Origin: Rhodopseudomonas infernalis
GTDB lineage: Bacteria; Pseudomonadota; Alphaproteobacteria; Rhizobiales; Xanthobacteraceae
Assembly: GCF_022271405.1 (NCBI RefSeq)
Contig: NZ_JAJNAL010000020.1
Coordinates: 29,967 to 93,966 of the forward strand
Length of the DNA: 64,000 nucleotides
Direction: 5' to 3'
The notes beneath the pieces were generated by a model. That model was not told the DNA's origin. It made no database searches and worked only from the letters and a program-made list of their open reading frames with translations. Shown piece by piece: positions 39,578 to 50,975 of this stretch. Both the position numbers and the translations under genes were made by a program. The number at the start of each line of letters is the position of its first letter. The first letter of the stretch is position 1.

Positions 39578-39666
39578 CGTCATTGCGAGGAGCGAAGCGA
39601 CGAAGCAATCCAGCTTTATGCACTGAGCTGGATTGCTTCGTCGGCTGCGCCTCCTCGCAATGACGG
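39578..39666. repeat. Dispersed palindromic repeat, family A, copy 3
   Basis: The most symmetrical copy. CGTCATTGCGAGGAGCGAAG at the left and CTCCTCGCAATGACGG at the right are almost perfect inverses. Inner arms GAAGCAATCCAGC and GCTGGATTGCTTC pair as well. It lies just downstream of eno, between eno and the MDR gene. Confidence 0.88.
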
Positions 39667-39674
39667 CGAGTATC

Positions 39675-41613
<1,939 letters not shown>

Positions 41614-41700
41614 GGATCGTCCCCGCCGGTCGCCCGGATTGCGCTGCCACAGCATTCACGCTAGTAACTCGCAGCTTCTTCCTTTTTTGGAGAGGCTGAC

Positions 41701-42021
41701 ATGAACGAATTGCAAGCGTGGGTGGCGCAGCAGCACCACGGCCTGCGCACCTTCAAATCCTTCCAGCTCGAGCTCGAACAGTTCGCTGTACGCCAACCGG
41801 CGCAGCGAGGTCTTTGCAGCGTGCTGGCGAATCTGGTCGAGAGCTACATCGTGGCCTTCGACGAGGAGCCGGTCCCGGTCGACCTTGCGAACGATGTCCA
41901 CCACCGCCTGACGCAATTGCTGTCCACGCTGGATCTCGACGGCGACCCCGAGCGCCGCCTCGAGGACATCAATCGCGTCGCGAACTTCACACTGTGGCCG
42001 ACGCCACAAACCCGCGCCTGA
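41701..42021 (+). CDS. Unrecognised 106-residue protein
   Basis: A small soluble protein with a strong TTGGAGAGG ribosome site before the ATG. It is predicted mostly helical, with a conserved-looking stretch (FKSFQLELEQFAVRQPAQRG, then VLANLVESYIVAFDEEPV). No Cys clusters, no signal peptide. I do not recognise a family. It lies between queF and the glucan genes, all in the same direction. Confidence 0.7.
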   Translation: MNELQAWVAQQHHGLRTFKSFQLELEQFAVRQPAQRGLCSVLANLVESYIVAFDEEPVPVDLANDVHHRLTQLLSTLDLDGDPERRLEDINRVANFTLWPTPQTRA

Positions 42022-42139
42022 GCCGTCCCGGCTTCGGCGGCAGGTCGCCGGCCGTCGTTCGCGCCGGCCGCCTTGCAGCGGGAACTTCACGAGGTCGGGA
42101 ACGTTGGCTTGGAACTTTACGCATGTCCGGAGCGTCACA

Positions 42140-43651
42140 TTGAATCGTCGGCAAGTTCTCACAGGTCTTGCAGCGATTCCGCTGTTGCAATCGCAGACCG
42201 GCGCGTCCTTCGCGCAAGCGACGGACAAGCCGCAGCCGTTCGATCCGTCGGTGGTGCGCCAACTGGCGCGTGAACTGGCCGGCAAGCCCTATCAAGCCCC
42301 CGACAGCAAGCTGCCCGGGTCGCTGACCAACATCAGCTACGACGCCTATCGGGCGATCCGCTTCAATCCGGAGCGCGCGCTGTGGCGCAGCGATCGCCTG
42401 CCGTTTCAGGTGCAGTTCTTTCACCGCGGCTTTCTGTACGCCAACCGCGTCAACATCTTCGAAGTCACGGGCGGTCAGGCGAAGCCGGTGCCGTACCGCG
42501 CCGAAGACTTCTCGTTCGGCGATACGCAGCCGCCCTCGCCCGATAGCGATCTCGGCTTCGGCGGCTTTCGGGTCCACGCTCCGATCAACAGACCTGATTA
42601 CTACGACGAGCTCTGCGTGTTTCTCGGCGCGTCGTATTTCCGCGCGGTCGCCAAAGGCGAACAATACGGCCTGTCGGCGCGCGGACTGACCGTCGATACC
42701 GGACAGAGCGGCGGCGAAGAATTCCCGCTGTTCAAGGCGTTCTGGCTTGAGCGGCCGTCGCCGGACGCGTCGTCGATGGTGGTCCACGCGCTACTCGACA
42801 GCAAGAGCGTCGCCGGCGCCTATCGTTTCACCATCCGTCCCGGCGACACCACCGTGTTCGATGTCGAAGCCGCGATCTATCCGCGCGTCGATCTGCACCA
42901 CGCCGGTCTCGCGCCGATGACCAGCATGTTCTTCTTCGGCCCGAACGATGCTGCCGACACCGCGGACTTCCGCCCGGCCGTGCACGATTCCGAGGGGCTC
43001 GGAATCTTCAACGGCCGCGGCGAGCAGCTGTGGCGGCCGCTGTGCAATCCGCGCGACCTGCAGATCAGTTCGTTCGCCGACCAGAACCCGCGCGGCTTCG
43101 GCCTGATGCAGCGCGAGCGCAAGTTTGAGGCCTATCAGGACCTGGAGTCGCGCTTCGAATTGCGGCCAAGCCTGTGGGCCGAACCGATCGGCGACTGGGG
43201 CGAAGGCGTGGTCAAGCTGGTCGAGATCCCGACCAGAGAGGAAGTCCACGACAACATCGCAGCGTTCTGGGAGCCGAAGGGGCCGCTGCGGGCGAAGGGC
43301 GAGCACACCTACACCTATCGACTGCATTGGGGGCCCGATACGCCCAAGCCGTCGTCGCTGGCGCGCTTCACCCGCACCGGCGTCAGCGCGCGCGGCGATA
43401 ACGACCGGCTGTTCGTGCTCGACATCACCGGTGACAAATTGAAGGGTCTCGATCCCGGCTCGGTCCGCGCCGAGGTCACGTCCAACAAAGGTGAGATTCG
43501 CAACGTCGTCAGCGTGCCCAACCCGCTGATCGACGGCTGGCGTTTGAGCTTCAACCTGACCACCGATCAGCCGCCGATCGAATTGCGCGCAATCCTGATG
43601 GCGGGCGACACTGCCCTGACTGAAGTCTGGGTCTATCGATGGGTCCCGTGA
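42140..43651 (+). CDS. opgG: Periplasmic glucan biosynthesis protein, OpgG/OpgD type, with a Tat leader
   Basis: A 503-residue protein acting in the periplasm on osmoregulated glucan backbones. The TTG at 42140, with CGGAG seven bases upstream, gives the leader NRRQVLTGLAAIPLLQ, a twin-arginine signal. A TTG at 42104 is an alternative start. The mature protein has the family blocks KPYQAPDSKLPGSLTNISYD, VQFFHRGFLYANRVNIFEV, YDELCVFLGASYFRAVAKGE and WAEPIGDWGEGVVKLVEIPT. In enterobacteria the RR leader is typical of OpgD rather than OpgG. The gene is followed, with overlap, by opgH. The symbol reflects position next to opgH. Confidence 0.85.
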   Translation: MNRRQVLTGLAAIPLLQSQTGASFAQATDKPQPFDPSVVRQLARELAGKPYQAPDSKLPGSLTNISYDAYRAIRFNPERALWRSDRLPFQVQFFHRGFLYANRVNIFEVTGGQAKPVPYRAEDFSFGDTQPPSPDSDLGFGGFRVHAPINRPDYYDELCVFLGASYFRAVAKGEQYGLSARGLTVDTGQSGGEEFPLFKAFWLERPSPDASSMVVHALLDSKSVAGAYRFTIRPGDTTVFDVEAAIYPRVDLHHAGLAPMTSMFFFGPNDAADTADFRPAVHDSEGLGIFNGRGEQLWRPLCNPRDLQISSFADQNPRGFGLMQRERKFEAYQDLESRFELRPSLWAEPIGDWGEGVVKLVEIPTREEVHDNIAAFWEPKGPLRAKGEHTYTYRLHWGPDTPKPSSLARFTRTGVSARGDNDRLFVLDITGDKLKGLDPGSVRAEVTSNKGEIRNVVSVPNPLIDGWRLSFNLTTDQPPIELRAILMAGDTALTEVWVYRWVP

Positions 43652-45789
43652 CCCAGCCGATGGAGGCGCCCGTCGAGGCACGCGCACTGCTGTCGCTGCC
43701 AGATCCCCTGCCCGCCGAATCGCCCTTGGCGATGCCGGAGCAATCCTTCGCCGAGGCTCCCACGCAGGCGATCGACCCGCCAGCGGCGCGCACGGGATCG
43801 TGGCGCCGTGCGCTGATCATGCTCGCGACGGCGATCCTGACCTTCGCGGGCGTCGACGAGATGTACGAGGTGCTCAAGGTCGGCGGCGTCACCATCCTTG
43901 AAGGCATCGTGCTGGTACTGTTCGCCGCGCTGTTCGCCTGGGTGGCGCTGTCGTTCGTCTCGGGCCTGGCCGGATTCGCCGCGCTGCTCCGCGGCTGGCG
44001 CGATGAGTTGGCGATCGACACAGAGGGCCCGCTGCCGGCGGTTCACGCCCGCGTGGCGATGCTGCTGCCGACCTACAACGAAGATCCACAGACCGTGCTC
44101 GCCCGGCTGCAGGCGACCCGCGAGTCCACCGAGGCGACCGGCAGCGGCGCGCAATTTGACTGGTACATCCTCAGCGACACAACCGATCCGGCCGTCTGGG
44201 CGCACGAAGAAAAGTGTTTCCTCGCGCTCGCGACCGACGGCGCACGGCTGTACTACCGGCACCGCGCCGACAATCACGCCCGCAAGTCCGGCAACATTGA
44301 GGACTGGGTCAAGCGGTTCGGCGGCGCCTACGATTTCATGATCATTCTCGACGCCGACAGCGTGATGACCGGCGACGCGCTGGTCCGCCTTGCGGCCGCG
44401 ATGGAGCGGCATCCCGACGTGGCATTGATCCAGACGCTTCCCGTGGTGGTGCATGCCCGCACGTTGTTCGCGCGGCTGCAGCAGTTTGCGGGGCGGATGT
44501 ACGGACCGATGATTGCGGCCGGCGTCGCCTGGTGGCACGGCTCGGAAAGCAACTACTGGGGCCACAACGCGATCATTCGGGTCGCCGCTTTCGCCGCCTG
44601 CACCGGGCTGCCGATCCTGCCGGGACGCAAGCCGTTCGGCGGCAGCATCCTCAGCCACGACTTTGTCGAAGCCGCCTTGATGCGCCGCGCCGGCTGGCGC
44701 ATCCACATGGCGCCGACGCTGCGCGGCAGCTACGAGGAAGTGCCTCCGACGCTGCTCGATTTTGCTGCGCGCGACCGGCGCTGGTGTCAGGGCAATCTGC
44801 AGCACGCCAAGATCCTGCCGGCCCGCGGCCTGCACTGGGTGTCGCGGCTGCATTTCCTGACCGGGATCGGCGCCTACATCACCGCCCCGATGTGGCTGAG
44901 CTTTCTGGTCGCCGGCATCCTGATATCGCTGCAGGCGCAGTATGTCCGGCCCGAATACTTCCCGAAGGATTTCTCGCTGTTTCCGATCTGGCCCGCGCAG
45001 GACCCCGTCCGCGCCGCCTGGGTGTTCGCCGCGACGATGGGATTGCTGATCCTGCCGAAGCTGCTGGCGCTGTTTCTCGCCGTGATCCGCCGTGACACCC
45101 GGCGCGGCTTCGGCGGCGGCTTCCGGGCGACGATCGGTCTGCTGAGCGAAACCCTGATGTCGGGACTGACCGCGCCGGTGATGATGATCTTCCAGTCGAC
45201 CGCGGTCGTGCAGATCCTGATGGGTCAGGATTCCGGCTGGCAGCTCCAGCACCGCGGCGACGGCTCGATCCCGTTTCGCGACGTCGTTCGGCGCTACGCG
45301 CTGCCGACCGTCATCGGCGCCGCGATGGCGATCAGCGCGCTGCTGGTGTCATGGCCGCTGTTCTGGTGGATGACACCGGTGATCCTCGGGCTGGTGCTGG
45401 CGATCCCGGTGGCCATGATCACCAACTCCGCCACCTCGGCGCGGCCCGCGCTGCTGGCGACGCCGGAAGATCTCGCGCCGCCGCCGATCCTCGCACGGGT
45501 CCAGGAGATCGCCCCCACGCTGCCGGCCGCCGGCGATCAGGATGCGCTGATCCAGCTCCGCGACGACCCCCGCTTGCTCGAATTGCACCTCGCCGGGCTG
45601 TCGCGTCATCCCGCGCGCGCCCGGGGCCGGGTCGATGCCAACTTCGCGCTCGCCCGCGCCAAGGTCGATGACGCGGAGGCGTTCGACGAAGTGGTGGCGT
45701 GGCTGAGCAAGCCGGAGAAGCGAGCGCTGATGGGCGACCGGGATCTTCTCACCCGTGTGGTCGCAATGCCCGCGGCCGCCGGCAAGTAA
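43639..45789 (+). CDS. opgH: Glucan biosynthesis glucosyltransferase OpgH
   Basis: A 716-residue inner-membrane GT2 enzyme that polymerises the glucan backbone. After two N-terminal helices, the cytoplasmic GT domain shows AMLLPTYNEDPQTVLARLQA, LDADSVMTGDALVRLA (the DxD region) and the RDRRWCQGNLQH (QxxRW-type) motif. Several membrane helices follow (YITAPMWLSFLVAGILISLQ onward). The start overlaps the opgG stop by 13 bases. The C-terminal ~100 residues are soluble. Confidence 0.93.
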   Translation: MGPVTQPMEAPVEARALLSLPDPLPAESPLAMPEQSFAEAPTQAIDPPAARTGSWRRALIMLATAILTFAGVDEMYEVLKVGGVTILEGIVLVLFAALFAWVALSFVSGLAGFAALLRGWRDELAIDTEGPLPAVHARVAMLLPTYNEDPQTVLARLQATRESTEATGSGAQFDWYILSDTTDPAVWAHEEKCFLALATDGARLYYRHRADNHARKSGNIEDWVKRFGGAYDFMIILDADSVMTGDALVRLAAAMERHPDVALIQTLPVVVHARTLFARLQQFAGRMYGPMIAAGVAWWHGSESNYWGHNAIIRVAAFAACTGLPILPGRKPFGGSILSHDFVEAALMRRAGWRIHMAPTLRGSYEEVPPTLLDFAARDRRWCQGNLQHAKILPARGLHWVSRLHFLTGIGAYITAPMWLSFLVAGILISLQAQYVRPEYFPKDFSLFPIWPAQDPVRAAWVFAATMGLLILPKLLALFLAVIRRDTRRGFGGGFRATIGLLSETLMSGLTAPVMMIFQSTAVVQILMGQDSGWQLQHRGDGSIPFRDVVRRYALPTVIGAAMAISALLVSWPLFWWMTPVILGLVLAIPVAMITNSATSARPALLATPEDLAPPPILARVQEIAPTLPAAGDQDALIQLRDDPRLLELHLAGLSRHPARARGRVDANFALARAKVDDAEAFDEVVAWLSKPEKRALMGDRDLLTRVVAMPAAAGK

Positions 45790-45822
45790 TCGGGTCAATC
45801 CGCCCCGCGCCGCGTTCTCCTG

Positions 45823-47385
45823 TTACCAGCTCTGCCAGCCGCCCCATTGCGGCTGGGGCTGCGGCTGCGGATAGTACGCGCGGCCGCCGCGGCGGCGCTG
45901 GCGGGGATCCATCGGCGGCTCCGGCTCGCGGCCGAACATTCCGCCGAAGAAGTTGTCGTCCCAGCCATCATTGCGGTCGGCGACCAGCACCGGCGGCGTC
46001 GGCTTGCGGGTGATGAACCCGCCCTGCGGCTGATGGCTCAGCACCGCGACGAATTCGGTGCGGTAGTTGGTTTCAGCGCTCAGCGGCTCGTCCGAAATCA
46101 CGATCGACGAGCGCGGCAGCGCGGTCGGTCCGATCCGGTCCAGCACCTCCTGCGGAATGCTGATGCGGTCGAGCGCTTCGGTCGCCGTGCCGGGGCCGTC
46201 GATGCTCACCGCGCTCCAGCGCAGGCCATCGCCGCTCCGCGCCATCGCGGTGAAGATGTGTGTGCCGATCGGCCGGTCGGGATCGCGGATCGTGATCGGA
46301 ACTTCGATGCTGGTGTCGAACACCTCGCCGCCGCCGTCCGGCGCCGGCTTATGGGTGTTGCGGCGGACGTAGAGCTTCTGGTTGTCGCGGCTGATGTAGA
46401 TCGACACCGGCTCGAGCGCGAGCTTGGCGTCAGTGGCGATCCGGGCCGCCTCGGTCTTCTTGGCAAGCGCCGCCTTGGACGCGTCCTTGGCGGCATCGGC
46501 GACGGCGCGCTTCGAGTCGGCGTCGGCCTTCGCGGTGTCGAACTGGGCCGTCGCCTCGCCGACTTGCTGCGCCGCCTTCTGCTGCGCCTCCTCGGCGCGC
46601 GCCTTGGCCTCGTCGGTCTTGGCACCGGCGAGCAAACGGTCGGCCCGCTTCAACTCGGCTTCGGCCTTGGCCTTCTGCTTCTGCAGCTTCGCCAGCGTCG
46701 CCTTCAGCGGCCCGATCTCGCGCGCAGCGGTCGCGGCAACCTTCTTGGCGTCGTCGGCAGCGGTCGCGGCGTCTTCGGCGTCGCGGGCGGCTGTCGTGAC
46801 CCGGCCCGGCGCGGCAGCGATCGCGTCCGGCTTCGGCTGCAGCAGCGCCGGGTGGTTGATATCGACCGGCGCGGTGTCGTCCGGCGAGATGATCACCCGC
46901 ATGCCGATCCGGGTCTTGTCGAACAGCTTGTCGGCAAAGCCGAACGGCATCCGAACGCAGCCATGCGACGCGGCGTAGCCCGGCAGCGGCCCGCCGTGGA
47001 GCGCGATGCCGTTCCAGGTGATGCGTTGCATATGCGGCATCCAGGCATCGTCGTACATCGTCGAGCGATGGTCCCGGTCCTTCTCGACCACGGCGAAGAT
47101 GCCGGCCGGCGTTTCACGGCCGCCGGTTCCGGTCGACACCGGCGCGCGCAGGATCCAGCCTTCGGCGTCGTACAGCGTCACCTGCTGCGATTTGATCGAA
47201 ACGATCGCCATGATCGGCTCGCCGGCCTCGCGCGGCGCCACGGCCTCGACCGGCGCCGACTTCGCGCGCTTGGCCGTCGCACCGCCGATCGGCAGCGTGA
47301 GCGCCAGCGTGGCCGCGAAGGCGTAGAGCGCCGCCGTCCGCAGGCGCGGCGTTGCGGGCGTGTGAAGTTTGGTCGACGTCGTCAT
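45823..47385 (-). CDS. L,D-transpeptidase with long coiled coil and second domain
   Basis: A 520-residue exported protein. An N-terminal leader (RTAALYAFAATLALTLPIGG) is followed by a YkuD catalytic domain with H130, H141 and C143 in HGGPLPGYAASHGCVRMP. Residues about 195-325 are an Ala/Lys/Glu coiled coil. After it comes a second region (ISRDNQKLYVRRNTHKPAPD, then VPITIRDPDRPIGTHIF) resembling a degenerate YkuD/transpeptidase-like domain without the Cys. The C-terminus is Pro/Gln-rich. Such enzymes make 3-3 cross-links or attach proteins to peptidoglycan. The coiled-coil spacer and second domain are unusual. Confidence 0.85.
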   Translation of the reverse strand: MTTSTKLHTPATPRLRTAALYAFAATLALTLPIGGATAKRAKSAPVEAVAPREAGEPIMAIVSIKSQQVTLYDAEGWILRAPVSTGTGGRETPAGIFAVVEKDRDHRSTMYDDAWMPHMQRITWNGIALHGGPLPGYAASHGCVRMPFGFADKLFDKTRIGMRVIISPDDTAPVDINHPALLQPKPDAIAAAPGRVTTAARDAEDAATAADDAKKVAATAAREIGPLKATLAKLQKQKAKAEAELKRADRLLAGAKTDEAKARAEEAQQKAAQQVGEATAQFDTAKADADSKRAVADAAKDASKAALAKKTEAARIATDAKLALEPVSIYISRDNQKLYVRRNTHKPAPDGGGEVFDTSIEVPITIRDPDRPIGTHIFTAMARSGDGLRWSAVSIDGPGTATEALDRISIPQEVLDRIGPTALPRSSIVISDEPLSAETNYRTEFVAVLSHQPQGGFITRKPTPPVLVADRNDGWDDNFFGGMFGREPEPPMDPRQRRRGGRAYYPQPQPQPQWGGWQSW

Positions 47386-47500
47386 TCACGCCCTGCTCTG
47401 CTTGATATCGCGCCGAACCGACGCGATTCGATGTCGGAATGTCGCGCATACTAGCCGCAATTCGTGGCGCGGCTGCAAGCGCGATGCGGCCATCTTGCGG

Positions 47501-48724
47501 CTATTTGGCGGAACTCGGCACGGCGGCATCCGCCGGCGGGCGGGCGCGCAGAATACGCGCCAGGATCAGGCCGAGGGTGAGCATCGTCGCGCCGGCGATC
47601 AGCAGCGTCGGTACCTTGCCGAGATGGCCGAGCCCGAAGCCATAGGCGATCGGCCCGGTGGTCTGACCGATGAAGAAGAAAAACGAGTGCAGCGACATCG
47701 CGGTGCCGCGTGCGGTCTCGGTGAGTTCGCTGGCGAACACCTGGATGCAGCCGTGCAGCATGTAGAAGCCCATGCCCATCGCGACGAAGGCCAGCGCCTG
47801 CGCCTGCCATGGCGGACCGAACGCCACGATCGCGAGTTGCAGGCCGGCCAGCGCGCCGCCGGCGATCATCATGCCGTTGACGCCGAGCCGCGGCAGCAGC
47901 CGGGCGACTGTGAGGGTGTACAGCAACCCGCCGACAGCAAAGCCGGCGATCACCAGGCCGGCGATCGCCAGCGACTCCTGGCCGAGTTCGTGCAGGAACG
48001 CTGCAATGTACGGAAAGGTGCCCATCACGCAGGTGCCTTCGATCAGCACAGCCGTAAAGCAGATCGCCGCGTTGGGATTGCTGAAGATGGTGCGATAGCT
48101 GCGGCGCAGCCCGGCAAAATCCATCGGCGCGCGGGCCGCAATCGGCTTGCCGCGAAACCCGAATGCCACCGCGAGCGCGGCGATGATCACCAGCGCCCCG
48201 ATCACGCTGAGCACGCCGCGCCAGCCGAGCACGTCGCCGATCACCCCGGCGGCTGAGGCGCCGAGCAGATTGCCGGTCATCGAGCCACCAAGCACGCGGC
48301 CGATCGCGACCTGGCGCCGCTCCGGCCCGACCAGATCGCCGGTCAGCCCGAGCGCCACCGGAAACACCCCGCCCGAGCCGATGCCGGCAAGGATGCGGCA
48401 CAGGAACAGCAATTCGAACGAGGTCGTCAGCGCGCCGAGCAGGCTGGAAAAGCCGAGTAGCGCCAGGCAGACGATCATCAGCCGGGCCTTGCCGAACATG
48501 TCGGCCAGCGCGCCGATCGCCGGCTGCACCACCGCGAAGGTGAAGGCGCTCACCGCCGCGAGGCCGGCGGCCGTGGTGATCGACACGGAAAATTCCGACG
48601 CGATCCGCGGCAGGACCGGGTCGAGGGCTCGGGTCGACAGGCTGGCTGCGAACCCCGACAGCGCAATGATGTTGAGCGCTGGCGGCAGACCCGCCGGGGC
48701 GCTCGCGCCGTCACCTTGCGCCAT
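47501..48724 (-). CDS. Major facilitator superfamily transporter
   Basis: A 407-residue exporter-like MFS protein with about 12 hydrophobic segments. The first cytoplasmic loop ALADMFGKARLMIVCLALLG and FLCRILAGIGSGGVFPVALG (motif C-like) fit the drug-proton antiporter group. The ATG overlaps the kdsA stop as TGATG, so it is translated after kdsA. The substrate is unknown. Confidence 0.88.
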   Translation of the reverse strand: MAQGDGASAPAGLPPALNIIALSGFAASLSTRALDPVLPRIASEFSVSITTAAGLAAVSAFTFAVVQPAIGALADMFGKARLMIVCLALLGFSSLLGALTTSFELLFLCRILAGIGSGGVFPVALGLTGDLVGPERRQVAIGRVLGGSMTGNLLGASAAGVIGDVLGWRGVLSVIGALVIIAALAVAFGFRGKPIAARAPMDFAGLRRSYRTIFSNPNAAICFTAVLIEGTCVMGTFPYIAAFLHELGQESLAIAGLVIAGFAVGGLLYTLTVARLLPRLGVNGMMIAGGALAGLQLAIVAFGPPWQAQALAFVAMGMGFYMLHGCIQVFASELTETARGTAMSLHSFFFFIGQTTGPIAYGFGLGHLGKVPTLLIAGATMLTLGLILARILRARPPADAAVPSSAK

Positions 48725-49587
48725 CAGATCGTCCTGGGGCCGGGCCGTTTCTTGGCCAGCGCGTCGAACTCCATCAGGGTGCGCAGCAGGCTCTCGAAAT
48801 CGCGCAGCGGCACCATGTTAGGCCCGTCCGATGGCGCGTGGTCCGGATCCGGATGGGTCTCGATGAACACGCCGGCGACGCCGACCGCAACCGCCGCACG
48901 CGCCAGCACCGGCACGAACTCACGTTCGCCGCCCGACGAGGTGCCCTTCCCGCCCGGCTGCTGCACCGAATGCGTGGCGTCGAAGATCACCGGCGCGCCG
49001 GTGGTCTTGGCCATGATCGGCAGCGCGCGCATGTCCGACACCAACGTGTTGTAGCCGAATGAGACGCCGCGCTCCGTCACCAGCACCTTGGGATTGCCCG
49101 CATGCGTGATCTTGCTGACCACGTTGCCCATGTCCCACGGCGCCAGGAACTGGCCCTTCTTGACGTTGACGACTTTGCCGGTCGCGGCCGCGGCGAGCAG
49201 CAGGTCGGTCTGCCGGCACAGGAACGCCGGGATCTGCAGGATGTCGACCGCCTCGGCGGCGCGCGCGCACTGCTCGTTCTCGTGCACGTCGGTCAACACC
49301 GGCAGGCCGATGCTCTCGCGGATCTCGGCGAAGATCGGCAGCGCCGCATCGATCCCGATGCCGCGCGCGCTCGCCGCGCTGGTGCGGTTGGCCTTGTCGA
49401 ACGAGGTCTTGTAGACGAGGCCGATGCCGAGCCGGTCGGCGATCTCCTTCAGCGCCGCGGCGACCTCGAGCGCGTGCGCCCGGCTTTCGAGCTGGCACGG
49501 GCCCGCGATGATAGACAGCGGCAGCGCGTTGCCGAATTTGACGTGGCCCGCGGCCACTACGGACGCGGGTGCAATGCTCTTGTTCAC
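48724..49587 (-). CDS. kdsA: 3-deoxy-D-manno-octulosonate 8-phosphate synthase
   Basis: A 287-residue enzyme that condenses phosphoenolpyruvate with arabinose 5-phosphate for the Kdo of LPS. Hallmarks are [59 protein letters not shown] and [20 protein letters not shown]. It overlaps the VOC gene upstream by 4 bases and the MFS gene downstream by one base, forming a coupled run. Confidence 0.96.
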   Translation of the reverse strand: MNKSIAPASVVAAGHVKFGNALPLSIIAGPCQLESRAHALEVAAALKEIADRLGIGLVYKTSFDKANRTSAASARGIGIDAALPIFAEIRESIGLPVLTDVHENEQCARAAEAVDILQIPAFLCRQTDLLLAAAATGKVVNVKKGQFLAPWDMGNVVSKITHAGNPKVLVTERGVSFGYNTLVSDMRALPIMAKTTGAPVIFDATHSVQQPGGKGTSSGGEREFVPVLARAAVAVGVAGVFIETHPDPDHAPSDGPNMVPLRDFESLLRTLMEFDALAKKRPGPRTI

Positions 49588-50453
49588 CGGACCATTCCTT
49601 GTTCGAAGATCAGCGTCGCGCCGAATAGATCCGGCACGATCAGCCGGCCGAGGTGGCGGGTTGCCTCGACCGCGTTCTGCTGCAGCAAGCGTTCAACCAC
49701 GGTCACATCCCTCACCGCAATCCGCAATCCGGCAAAACGCGCGCCGGCTGCGTCCACACTCAGGTGGACGCCGTATTGGTCGCGAAACGACACCGGTTCC
49801 ATGATGGTGATATCGCCCCGCGGCGTCCGCGCCGTGACGCCGCTCGACGTCGCGTGCAGATCGCGCAAGCCGGTGTAGGCGCCGAGAAAGATATGATGAT
49901 CCGTCGGATTGTCCGCCACCATCACCACGCCGGCCGCCGCCTGGGCCGTATTGGCATGGGCCTGGAACGCCGGGCTCCAGAAATTTTCCGGATGCAGATG
50001 TTGGCACACCGCAAAGCCGGCGTCCGGTGACAGCGCATCGCGCGCAAAGGCCAAAGCGAAGCCGAGCTGCGCGACGCTGCCATCGCTCCGCACCCCCTCC
50101 CGCGCGAAGGTGAACACGCCTTCGTCGCCGATTCCGGCCGTCGCGTAGCCGCGCGCGTCTTGCGCCGCATCGTCGCTGGCAAGCAGCAGCATCGACAGGC
50201 CTTCGCGCCTCGTCAGATAATCGCGCTGAAACGCGCCGAACGAGTATCCGCCATCGCGGTGCGGCTCGATTTTCTCGGGTTCAGCGACGGTGAGGATTTC
50301 GATGAAGAAACCGTCGAGCTGGATGATGCGATTATGCGTACCCCAGGGATGGCGGTTGCGCGTACCGACGATAAAGCCGAGTTGCCGATACGCATCCGCC
50401 GCAGCATCGAGATCGCGGACCGCGTGGACGATATGGTCGAGGCCGCCGGGCAT
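49584..50453 (-). CDS. VOC-superfamily (glyoxalase-like) protein
   Basis: A 289-residue protein with two vicinal-oxygen-chelate modules. The N-terminal module is [20 protein letters not shown], then [20 protein letters not shown] and [19 protein letters not shown]. The C-terminal module includes [20 protein letters not shown]. The H/E metal pattern of the glyoxalase-like PF13468-type family is visible. The substrate is unknown. Its 3' end overlaps kdsA by 4 bases, so it is co-translated with the LPS gene. Confidence 0.82.
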   Translation of the reverse strand: MPGGLDHIVHAVRDLDAAADAYRQLGFIVGTRNRHPWGTHNRIIQLDGFFIEILTVAEPEKIEPHRDGGYSFGAFQRDYLTRREGLSMLLLASDDAAQDARGYATAGIGDEGVFTFAREGVRSDGSVAQLGFALAFARDALSPDAGFAVCQHLHPENFWSPAFQAHANTAQAAAGVVMVADNPTDHHIFLGAYTGLRDLHATSSGVTARTPRGDITIMEPVSFRDQYGVHLSVDAAGARFAGLRIAVRDVTVVERLLQQNAVEATRHLGRLIVPDLFGATLIFEQGMVR

Positions 50454-50484
50454 CAGACTAAAACCCTCGTGGAAGCCGATGTGA

Positions 50485-50811
50485 TTACTTCATCGCCGAG
50501 AACGCCGTCGGCGTCAGTAGCTGATTGGCGATGGTCTCGACGATCTGGCCGTCCTCTTCGCTCTTCGCCCTTGCGGTCAGCCATGCCGGATCGGTCACAA
50601 AGGCGGTCCACTTCTGGTCGCGCTCGGCGAGATTTTCCCAGGCGAGGAAATAGGTCAGCTCCTGGTTGGAGGCGCCGACCAGCGTGGTGAAGAAGCCGGT
50701 CGCACGAATGCCGTGCTTCTCGAACAGCTTCAACGTGGTCGTCTCGAATCGCTTCAGCAGCGCCGGTAGCCGGCCGGGCACGCAGCGATACGTCCGGGAC
50801 TCGTAGATCAT
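50485..50811 (-). CDS. NIPSNAP-family protein
   Basis: A 108-residue soluble alpha/beta (ferredoxin-like) protein. MIYESRTYRCVPGRLPALLK is the typical NIPSNAP opening, with ETTTLKLFEKHGIRATGFFT and LTYFLAWENLAERDQKWTAF, then a C-terminal helix. The start at 50811 is chosen because upstream codons in the frame are Arg/Ala-rich and unlike the family. Function in bacteria is unclear. It lies 31 bases upstream of the VOC gene. Confidence 0.85.
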   Translation of the reverse strand: MIYESRTYRCVPGRLPALLKRFETTTLKLFEKHGIRATGFFTTLVGASNQELTYFLAWENLAERDQKWTAFVTDPAWLTARAKSEEDGQIVETIANQLLTPTAFSAMK

Positions 50812-50975
50812 GACGAAGCCTCCCTCGGCGGGCGCGCGTCTCGCCGCGCCGGCGCGTGCCGGTGTTGTGGCAACAATCCGGGAGAACGTCAAAGCGGCCG
50901 CTGCGGCGGACAGCATCGCGTCCGCCGCATGGCCCCCCCTCCTGGCCGATCGCAGTCCCCTGGCGTGATGGCGCT

